From positions 1-12,239 of the forward strand of contig CAYPCH010000111.1 in NCBI GenBank assembly GCA_964409165.1: a stretch of DNA of 12,239 nt, given 5' to 3'. The translations under genes and the position numbers were made by a program. Every line of letters starts with the position of its first letter. Within the stretch, counting starts at the first letter, position 1. The notes below the pieces were generated by a model, which was not told the origin of the DNA, did not search any database, and saw only the letters and a program-made list of their open reading frames with translations. This document shows positions 7,467 to 12,239 of this stretch, piece by piece. This DNA is from CAYPCH01 sp964409165. GTDB taxonomy: Bacteria; Bacillota; Clostridia; Acetivibrionales; Acetivibrionaceae.

Positions 7467-8135
7467 TTACCTTCCGCTGGAATAAAGCTTGTAATAGTCC
7501 ATAACTTTTACGACATAGTTTTGTGTTTCTGAAAAAGGAGGTATGCCGTTATATTTTTTTACGTTATAGGGACCTGCGTTATAAGCAGCCAGAGCAAGTC
7601 TGATATCTCCATTGAAGTTTGAAAGTTGGTCTTTTATATATCTTGTACCACCATCAATATTTTGAGAAATATTCCAGGGGTCGCTAACTTTCAGAGCATC
7701 TGCCGTACCGGGCATAAGCTGCATAAGCCCCTGGGCTCCTGAGTGTGAGAGCGCAAGGGGGTTAAAACTCGATTCCTGCTTTATAATAGCCCTTATAAGG
7801 TTTGGGTCCACTCCGTATTTCAAAGATACGTTTTGAATGCTTTTATCGATAAGCGCCATAAGCTCATTCTTATCTTCCGGTATATAAGCGGTACTTTTTG
7901 CACGGGAAAGCTTTGCCCTTTCAACATCGGAACTTCTGTCATTACCTTCCTTATCAACTGCAACAGTTGATGGCTTTGATAGAGATGTGAAAACTTCTTC
8001 TTCTATGATATTGGCAGAAGCATTATCAAGGGCATCCTTGAAAGATATTTCCGGCGGCTTGTAATTATTTAATTTTAATGGTACTCTGCTTTGTATTTCA
8101 TAAAGTTTTTGCTCAAAGATATCACTTACTCTCAA
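7467..8135 (-). CDS. Lytic transglycosylase (SLT, goose-lysozyme-like fold)
   Basis: Soluble lytic transglycosylases cleave the MurNAc-GlcNAc bond of peptidoglycan, forming anhydro-MurNAc. The product is 222 residues. The catalytic domain occupies about 95-220: catalytic E121 in IIKQESSFNP, then SGAQGLMQLMPGTA (132-145), NIDGGTRY, and ALAAYNAGP (181-189) before a final QNYVVKV. Residues 1-90 form a charged, low-complexity lead with no hydrophobic signal peptide or lipobox, so the route to the wall is unclear. Similar clostridial proteins exist, and some SLT proteins of this shape are linked to flagella or secretion machines, but no such genes are here. The start is TTG (8133-8135) with AGGTGAT 5 bases upstream on the minus strand; no ATG lies near. 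It is convergent with the radical SAM gene. Confidence 0.9.
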   Translation of the reverse strand: MRVSDIFEQKLYEIQSRVPLKLNNYKPPEISFKDALDNASANIIEEEVFTSLSKPSTVAVDKEGNDRSSDVERAKLSRAKSTAYIPEDKNELMALIDKSIQNVSLKYGVDPNLIRAIIKQESSFNPLALSHSGAQGLMQLMPGTADALKVSDPWNISQNIDGGTRYIKDQLSNFNGDIRLALAAYNAGPYNVKKYNGIPPFSETQNYVVKVMDYYKLYSSGR

Positions 8136-8215
8136 AATATATCACCTGCCTGTATCTAATGAATAGCTGAAATACTAATTTGGATTTTTCACGCAAGCCA
8201 TTTATATAAATCACG

Positions 8216-8263
8216 ATAATAGATGTTCACAATAATAGATGCTCACAATAATAAATGTTCATT
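8216..8263. repeat. Three tandem copies of a 16-bp unit
   Basis: Units at 8216-8231, 8232-8247 and 8248-8263 follow ATAATAGATGTTCACA, with one change in the second copy and two or three in the third. They lie upstream of the transglycosylase start (minus strand). The copies are contiguous without spacers, so they are not CRISPR; they could be repeated regulator sites or replication slippage. Confidence 0.85.
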
Positions 8264-8362
8264 ACTAAATTCCATTTACGTGATGTTATATTTTCAGCAT
8301 TACCAAACTATATAAGGTATATCGGAAGTATAATGACAGTACTTAACAGTAAATGCTTTATT

Positions 8363-8411
8363 ACATACTACATACTACATAACACATAACATATAACATA
8401 TAACATATGTT
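8363..8411. repeat. Seven tandem copies of a drifting 7-bp unit
   Basis: Consecutive heptamers read ACATACT twice, ACATAAC twice, ATATAAC twice, then ATATGTT. The pairwise change suggests stepwise slippage and mutation. The end forms a 12-base palindrome, TAACATATGTTA, at 8401-8412. The array lies just downstream of the cysteine-rich gene's stop. Apart from this and the 16-bp units the 8136-8444 gap shows nothing clear. Confidence 0.85.
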
Positions 8412-8444
8412 AAATAGTAAATATTAAAATAGTACATAGTAAAA

Positions 8445-8762
8445 TCAGGAGACTTCTTTTTTCACCCTTCTTACAAACTTTGAACATGCTTTCTTAATTC
8501 TTCCGTCATATTTTCTTACTGTAAACAGCTGGCAAAGACCCATGGCTCGGTCTTCTAAATGTAAAGTATCAAATATTATGAAGTTTTCGCAATCAACACA
8601 TGTATTGATTCTTCTTCTGATAGATTTTAATGCTGGCATATATCTGTGTTTGGAACATACATAATCACAGGATACAACTCCCTTTTCTATGCATAGAATA
8701 TCATTGTTTATAGTTATTGATGTTCCTTTTAAACAATTATTGCACGTTCTTTTTGGTTGCAA
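8445..8762 (-). CDS. Small nine-cysteine protein, function unknown
   Basis: The product is 105 residues and I cannot place it in a named family. It has cysteines at 7, 10, 24, 32, 36, 55, 58, 77 and 93, plus H39. CNNC (7-10), CSKH (36-39) and CVDC (55-58) look like knuckles for zinc or an iron-sulfur cluster. The arrangement is two roughly similar halves, each opening with CxxC. It is basic, with arginine/lysine runs (SIRRR, VRRVKKE), and has no signal peptide or membrane segment, so a cytoplasmic metal-binding or nucleic-acid-binding protein is plausible but unproven. The TTG start (8760-8762) is preceded on the minus strand by GGGAGGAG with a 6-base gap, a very strong site, which supports real translation. 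It lies upstream of, and in the same direction as, the transglycosylase gene, but 309 bases away, so joint transcription is uncertain. Confidence 0.7.
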   Translation of the reverse strand: MQPKRTCNNCLKGTSITINNDILCIEKGVVSCDYVCSKHRYMPALKSIRRRINTCVDCENFIIFDTLHLEDRAMGLCQLFTVRKYDGRIKKACSKFVRRVKKEVS

Positions 8763-8804
8763 ATTATTCTCCTCCCAACAGCTATTACTTGTTTTTTTAT
8801 ATAA

Positions 8805-8848
8805 TTCTCATTGGATCAGGACGTAAAGTTTGCCCTTAACAGTTGAGA
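8805..8848 (-). repeat. Copy B of a short dispersed repeat
   Basis: Read on the minus strand, it goes CTCA, then GTTAAGGGCAAA (8829-8840), then CTTTAC, then about 12 variable bases, then TGAGAAT. The same blocks in the same order occur at 11469-11518. Terminal CTCA/TGAG arms pair weakly here. It lies in the 361-base gap 8763-9123 between divergent genes; the rest of that gap holds a TATAAT at 9028-9033, without a well-spaced -35, as the only other candidate signal. Confidence 0.6.
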
Positions 8849-9123
8849 TTAAAAGAATGCCCAAGGATATTATTTTTTCAGTTAACCTTTTACATTTTTT
8901 ATAGTGCATGAAGTTATCCAATATATTTATCTTAAAAGTATATCTATTATAACATTGCAGGTCTGTCCGTGGTAGGATATGGGAAATAATATTCGTAAAT
9001 TTTGTTTTAAAATCACCAGTACTAATGTATAATAATAAGCAAAATCCTTTTCTTAAAGCATTTTAAGCAAGATATTTAAGAGTTTTCATATATTAAAAAT
9101 TATTTATGGGAAAGGGGAACTTT

Positions 9124-9591
9124 ATGAAAAAACCGATAATTCACAGAAAAAGATATATACCTGATGAAGTTGTTGATATAACGGGAGATGAGCTTGTTTA
9201 CAGGGACGAAGACCTTTTGATAACAAGATGGAAGCCTATCAGGGAGCGTTCGGATATTTCCGGTGGCATTTCTTATACCTTTTTGAAGGAAGGCTACAAA
9301 ATAAGTAAATTTATAGGACCCTCCGGAGAATTTATATATTGGTATTGCGATATCATAAATGTTGTATATGATAAAGAGCAGGACAAGTATGTCCTGGTGG
9401 ATCTGATTCTGGATGTAAAAATATCACCTGAAGGGGCTATTGAGATTCTTGATGCGGATGAACTTGCCGATGCCCTTGACAAAGGTATTATAACGAAGGA
9501 AGAAGCCTGTAAATCCCTTCGCATACTTGATAAAATATTAAAAAAGGCATACGAGGGGCAGTTTCCGCCCGAGATTTGTATGAGGGAATAA
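9124..9591 (+). CDS. DUF402-domain protein
   Basis: The product is 155 residues. The DUF402 signature is the run YTFLKEGYKISKF (51-63), FIYWYCDIINVVYD (70-83), then VDLILDVKISPEG (92-104), with acidic residues D76, D93 and D97 that bind metal in family members. Characterised DUF402 relatives include nucleoside tri/diphosphatases and the FomD phosphoesterase, so a phosphate-ester hydrolase is a fair guess, but the substrate is unknown. The acidic tail after 105 (LDADELADALDKG, GQFPPE) is usual in the clostridial versions I recall. ATG 9106 is in frame, but ATG 9124 is preferred because AAAGGGG ends 6 bases before it. The PHP gene follows after 55 bases on the same strand, so the two are probably co-transcribed. 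Confidence 0.85.
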   Translation: MKKPIIHRKRYIPDEVVDITGDELVYRDEDLLITRWKPIRERSDISGGISYTFLKEGYKISKFIGPSGEFIYWYCDIINVVYDKEQDKYVLVDLILDVKISPEGAIEILDADELADALDKGIITKEEACKSLRILDKILKKAYEGQFPPEICMRE

Positions 9592-9646
9592 ATGCAACAA
9601 GGTTTCTTAAATATAAAAAGCATGACATATAAGGAGAACATCAATT

Positions 9647-10501
9647 ATGGAAAGATTTATTGATCTGCATACCCACTCTACTGCTTCAGATGGAAGCATG
9701 AGTCCTGTGGAGCTTATAAGGCATGCGAAAGCATCGGGACTTGCGGCAGTTGCTTTAACCGACCATGATACTGTAGATGGGATACCGCAGGCAATAGAGG
9801 AAGGCAGAAGCCTTGGTATAGAAGTGGTTGCAGGTGTTGAAATCAGTGTTGATTATAGCCCTGAAATGCACATGTTAGGGTATTTTTTTAGTGATGCATA
9901 CAGGAATGTTGAACCTCTGCTTGAGCGTCTTCGAAAAAGCCGGGAAGAGAGAAATCCCAAGATAGTGGAAAAGCTGAAGGGGCTTGGATTTGATATTTCG
10001 TTGGACGATGTTAAAAATGAGTCTAAGGGTAAGGTGGTCGCAAGACCTCATATTGCATCAGTCTTGTTGAAAAAGGGTTATGTACGCAGTATCCAGGAAG
10101 CTTTCGAAAAATATATTTCAAGCGGTAAGCCTGCATATGCAGATAGGGACAAGCTTACTCCGGAAGAAGGCATCAAAGGCATTTTAAAGGCTGGAGGCAT
10201 ACCTGTTATGGCGCACCCTATTTATCTGGGATTAACCCTTGATAAGTTGGATAAACTTGTTGGAGAGTTGGCTGATAAAGGATTAAAAGGTATTGAGGCA
10301 TACTATGTTGATAATTCTAAGGACTATACAGGAAATTTACTTAGGATTGCCATAAAGCACAATATATTGCCGACAGGAGGCAGTGATTTTCATGGAAGTT
10401 TCAAACCGGATATAGCCATCGGAAAGGGAAGGGGAAATCTGCTTGTGCCTTATGAGCTGTTAGATAGGATGAAAAGTCTTGTTAAAACTATGAGTGATTA
10501 G
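9647..10501 (+). CDS. PHP-domain phosphoesterase (YciV/TrpH-like)
   Basis: The PHP fold hydrolyses phosphate esters with a trinuclear metal centre. The product is 284 residues, normal for the stand-alone YciV/TrpH group, whose members include RNase AM and 3',5'-nucleoside bisphosphate phosphatase. Metal ligands are all visible: H8 and H10 in HTH, D15 in SDG, H40 in DHD (39-41), E65 in GVE, H75, H135 in RPH, H190 in AHP, and D247 and H249 in SDFHG. No polymerase or HisJ-type extension is present. AAGGAG precedes the ATG by 10 bases. The gene lies 55 bases after the DUF402 gene, also a likely phosphoesterase. No plus-strand terminator with a T tail follows: the hairpin at 10545-10563 has its T-run on the minus strand. 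The exact substrate cannot be decided. Confidence 0.88.
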   Translation: MERFIDLHTHSTASDGSMSPVELIRHAKASGLAAVALTDHDTVDGIPQAIEEGRSLGIEVVAGVEISVDYSPEMHMLGYFFSDAYRNVEPLLERLRKSREERNPKIVEKLKGLGFDISLDDVKNESKGKVVARPHIASVLLKKGYVRSIQEAFEKYISSGKPAYADRDKLTPEEGIKGILKAGGIPVMAHPIYLGLTLDKLDKLVGELADKGLKGIEAYYVDNSKDYTGNLLRIAIKHNILPTGGSDFHGSFKPDIAIGKGRGNLLVPYELLDRMKSLVKTMSD

Positions 10502-10535
10502 AAATCCCGAATGTAAAAAAGCACGGATAAGCACG

Positions 10536-10563
10536 AAAAAAAAGAAACCCATTGAATGGGTTT
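10536..10563 (-). terminator. Intrinsic terminator oriented on the minus strand
   Basis: AAACCCAT (10545-10552) and ATGGGTTT (10556-10563) form an 8-bp stem with a 3-base loop. Read on the minus strand it is followed by C and eight Ts (10536-10543), a textbook terminator. Read on the plus strand it is followed by AAGG, so it suits PHP transcripts poorly except as a 3' barrier. No minus-strand gene is visible between here and smpB. Confidence 0.6.
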
Positions 10564-10585
10564 AAGGTTAGGGGAGTAAATATTT

Positions 10586-10624
10586 ATGATTAAATTTTTC
10601 AATATAGAAGCTTTTTATTGGTAA
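10586..10624 (+). CDS. Candidate 12-residue microORF
   Basis: ATG at 10586 opens twelve codons reading MIKFFNIEAFYW, then TAA. AGGGGAG at 10570-10576 lies 9 bases upstream, a better ribosome binding site than those of several longer genes here. The peptide is rich in aromatics (three F, one Y, one W). It could be a leader peptide, a signalling peptide or chance. It lies between the PHP gene and smpB; the remainder of the 10502-10959 gap before 10820 shows AT-rich sequence and nothing else I can name. I do not recognise the peptide. Confidence 0.3.
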   Translation: MIKFFNIEAFYW

Positions 10625-10824
10625 TTAATATAGTGTAAAACATGAATTACTTGGAACTGGTTTTTCGTGGTACATTAAATATTTTATTATATTTATTCTT
10701 TTTTTACAATAGTCATTTAGTTCATTGTTTTTTGGGCTTATAGTCCTATGTTGTCATGAAATATGATGTTTAATAATAGCAATTAAGTAGCGATGCTGAT
10801 GTTAGTTATTTCCAATCAAACAAC

Positions 10825-10852
10825 TTGACAGTATAGTTTAAAGTGGTATAAT
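10825..10852 (+). promoter_or_regulatory. Near-consensus sigma-A promoter of smpB
   Basis: TTGACA (10825-10830) and TATAAT (10847-10852) are both perfect, 16 bases apart, with TGG directly before the -10 acting as an extended -10. Transcription would begin near 10859 and give a leader of about 100 bases to the smpB ATG. Confidence 0.85.
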
Positions 10853-10881
10853 AAATAGGCGTAATAAATCTGTTGTTAACG

Positions 10882-10905
10882 ACCTTTCCGTGAGAAGGGT
10901 TATTT
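10882..10905 (+). promoter_or_regulatory. Hairpin with T-rich tail in the smpB leader
   Basis: ACCTTTC (10882-10888) pairs with GAAGGGT (10894-10900) with one G-U pair, loop CGTGA, followed by TATTTTTA. It sits between promoter and start codon, so it may be an attenuator or pause site. The stem is short (7 bp), and strength is uncertain. I see no classic riboswitch around it. Confidence 0.35.
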
Positions 10906-10959
10906 TTATCGGAACTGTTGGTAGCAATAATGTGACAAAGTAACGGGCGGTATAATATA

Positions 10960-11424
10960 ATGGTTAAGGAACAAAAAAAGATTGTAGCACAAAATAAAAA
11001 GGCAAGGCATGAATACTTTATCGAGCAAACCATTGAAGCAGGCATTGTACTGTCAGGTACGGAAGTTAAATCCATCAGGCAGGGTAAAGCCAGCTTAAAG
11101 GATAGCTATGCCAATATAAAAAACGGTGAAGTATATATTTACAATATGCATATAAGTCCTTATGAGCAGGGGAATGTATTCAACAAAGACCCTTTAAGGG
11201 ACAGGAAGCTTCTTTTGCACCGTTATGAGATCAACAAGCTGATAGGATACATTCAGCAGAAGGGTATGGCATTGGTTCCGGTACAGTTGTATTTTATAAA
11301 AGGGAAGGTGAAGCTGGAATTGGGTATCGGCAAGGGTAAAAAGCTCTACGACAAGAGAGAGGATATTGCCAAGAAAGATGCCCAGAGGGAAATTGACAGG
11401 AAGCTTAAGGAAAGTTTAAAATAG
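10960..11424 (+). CDS. smpB: SsrA-binding protein SmpB
   Basis: SmpB binds the tRNA-like part of tmRNA, mimics a codon-anticodon stem in the ribosomal A site, and lets trans-translation rescue stalled ribosomes. The product is 154 residues, the standard length. The beta-barrel core shows KKARHEYFIEQT, GIVLSGTEVKSIRQGKASL, NMHISPYEQG and LLLHRYEINKL; the basic C-terminal tail GIGKGKKLYDKREDIAKKD (about 125-143) is the part that enters the mRNA channel. The ribosome binding site is weak: only GGGCGG at 10945-10950. The gene is fed by the promoter at 10825 through a structured leader. tmRNA begins 158 bases downstream on the same strand, so both partners are encoded side by side. rnr (RNase R), often upstream of smpB in Firmicutes, is absent here. 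Confidence 0.96.
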   Translation: MVKEQKKIVAQNKKARHEYFIEQTIEAGIVLSGTEVKSIRQGKASLKDSYANIKNGEVYIYNMHISPYEQGNVFNKDPLRDRKLLLHRYEINKLIGYIQQKGMALVPVQLYFIKGKVKLELGIGKGKKLYDKREDIAKKDAQREIDRKLKESLK

Positions 11425-11468
11425 GTTATAAACTCAACTTTTTCACTTATAGTATTTTGAGGCTCTGG

Positions 11469-11518
11469 TTGCTCACAAGTTAAGGGCAAAAAGTTTACTT
11501 TTTGACCGCGGTGAGCAA
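11469..11518 (+). repeat. Copy A of the dispersed repeat: nested inverted repeat between smpB and ssrA
   Basis: Outer arms TTGCTCAC (11469-11476) and GTGAGCAA (11511-11518) pair perfectly. Inside them, AAAAAG (11488-11493) pairs with CTTTTT (11498-11503) around TTTA. GTTAAGGGCAAA (11479-11490) is shared with the copy at 8805-8848. It may end the smpB transcript, since the inner hairpin ends in five Ts. No T-run follows the outer stem. Confidence 0.75.
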
Positions 11519-11582
11519 TGCTACGTTAGTGGCAAAGAGACCATAAATATTGTGGGAAAGTTGGGGGTGCAAAATTTAATAT

Positions 11583-11967
11583 GGGGGCGTACTGGTTTCG
11601 ACGGGATTGTTGAGACTTGAATAGCGGGTAGAGGATTCTCGTTGGCCTCTTAAAAAACGAGAAACATAAAATAAACGCTAAAAACGATAATTTCGCTTTA
11701 GCTGCTGCCTAATTAGGCAGCCCGTCAGTCCGGGGTTCCTGCACCTCGGGTAGCTGGCGTCATTAAGTCAGGCCTTTTGCATGGGAAGGTCAAATGCTAG
11801 AACTGCCGCAGTTGTAGCCTTGAGTTGCGGTGGATTTTAAAGGCTACCGATGTTTAAAGCCTGTCCTTGGGCGTTAGATTGAGGGAATTTTAAAATGAGG
11901 ACTGCACCCGGAGAAGTTCTTGTGGATATGGTTTCGGACAGGGGTTCGACTCCCCTCGCCTCCACCA
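11583..11967 (+). ncRNA. ssrA: Transfer-messenger RNA (tmRNA)
   Basis: tmRNA acts as alanyl-tRNA and as a short message, freeing stalled ribosomes and tagging the nascent protein for proteolysis. The 5' end GGGGGCG (11583-11589) pairs with CGCCTCC ahead of the encoded ACCA end (CCA 11965-11967), and the 5' part CTGGTTTCGACGGG is the family signature. The TTCGACTCCCCTCGCC stretch is the T-loop and acceptor side. The tag frame starts at GCT 11677 after TAAAC and reads AKNDNFALAAA, then TAA at 11710-11712. GCTGCCTAATTAGGCAGC at 11704-11721 is a perfect 18-base palindrome that places the stop codon in a hairpin. The 385-base length is normal for one-piece Firmicute tmRNA. smpB lies upstream. Confidence 0.97.
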
Positions 11968-11973
11968 TATAAG

Positions 11974-12020
11974 AACGCTAATTTTGATACAGTGGATATC
12001 AACATTAGCGTTTTTATTTT
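11974..12020 (+). terminator. Intrinsic terminator of ssrA
   Basis: AACGCTAAT (11974-11982) pairs with ATTAGCGTT (12004-12012). After one mismatched pair the stem continues with TTGATA (11984-11989) and TATCAA (11997-12002) around a 7-base loop. TTTATTTT follows. It starts six bases after the CCA end. Confidence 0.92.
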
Positions 12021-12163
12021 GTGCCCATAAACGGCTTGAAATAAGGATTTTCTGCACTTTTCTGTGGAAACGGCGAAAGCGTATGGGTCCGCTGAAACAA
12101 AAAATACACCCTTTATCCGAGTAATTTTGCCCTGCCTGATACCCTCGCTCAACGATTTATAGA

Positions 12164-12239
12164 GGGGTGTGCAAAATATCGGAGGGGGTGTGCATTTTTT
12201 TGGAGGGGTGTGCATCTTCGCAAACGATAGGGTGCAAAA
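12164..12239 (+). repeat. Periodic GGGGTGTGCA repeats downstream of ssrA
   Basis: GGGGTGTGCA occurs at 12164-12173, 12185-12194 and 12205-12214, spaced 21 and 20 bases apart, each led by GGA or GA. A shorter relative, GGGTGCAAAA, ends the window (12230-12239) and recurs before ssrA at 11565-11574. A period of about two helical turns suggests protein binding sites, for example integrase arm sites at an ssrA integration point. The 12021-12160 stretch holds nothing I can name. Confidence 0.6.

Noticed and set aside
8216..8411. CRISPR array
   Set aside because: The units are 16 and 7 bases and contiguous, with no unique spacers and no cas genes.
9002..9033. Sigma-A promoter for the DUF402 gene (TTGTTT and TATAAT)
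   Set aside because: The -10 is perfect, but the spacer to the only -35-like hexamer is 20 bases, too long to claim.
10949..10956. Second TATAAT just before smpB as a promoter
   Set aside because: It lies within ten bases of the start codon, and the nearest -35-like GTGACA is only 13 bases upstream.
11874..12215. 113-codon minus-strand open frame containing GGGEGSRTPVR
   Set aside because: It runs antisense through the tmRNA 3' end; GGGEGSRTPVR is the usual false translation of the reverse T-arm of tRNA-like genes.

Overview
The window is AT-rich, uses TTG as a start codon in at least two and probably three of its genes, has strong purine-rich ribosome binding sites, and carries a LonB-type forespore protease. 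It therefore looks like the chromosome of a spore-forming, low-GC Firmicute. Gene content (radical SAM/DUF512-like, DUF402, PHP, smpB-ssrA) and the tmRNA tag AKNDNFALAAA fit the Clostridia, probably the cluster III group (Ruminiclostridium/Acetivibrio). That placement is inference from remembered relatives; no search was run.

Left edge (1-1400): accessory DNA. The 3' part of a DNA amino-methyltransferase (class with an HPPY motif) runs in from outside the window. It overlaps by ATGA a wrecked GIY-YIG/DUF4357 gene that can be read only by crossing four frameshifts and one stop. A strong hairpin terminator at 1345-1395 closes the block.

Centre (1400-7451): four plus-strand housekeeping-type genes, each apparently its own transcription unit: lonB (membrane-anchored ATP-dependent protease), uppP (undecaprenyl-diphosphatase), tsaD (tRNA t6A synthesis) and a radical SAM-PDZ-DUF512-like protein. 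The 557-base gap between tsaD and the radical SAM gene carries a cluster of DnaA-box-like nonamers beside a very AT-rich stretch.

Right centre (7467-9105): two minus-strand genes, a lytic transglycosylase without a visible signal peptide and a small nine-cysteine protein, separated by short tandem repeats. The gap upstream of the cysteine-rich gene holds one copy of a short repeat whose second copy lies between smpB and ssrA.

Right (9124-11967): a DUF402 gene and a PHP-domain phosphoesterase gene (probable pair), then a gap with a minus-strand-oriented terminator hairpin, a 12-codon microORF with a good ribosome binding site, and a near-consensus promoter driving smpB through a structured leader. 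smpB is followed by ssrA (tmRNA), so both core parts of trans-translation lie together. Beyond the ssrA terminator (12021-12239) there is no convincing gene but there are repeated GGGGTGTGCA motifs at a 20-21 base period. The ssrA 3' end is a classic integration site, so this may be the edge of an integrated element.
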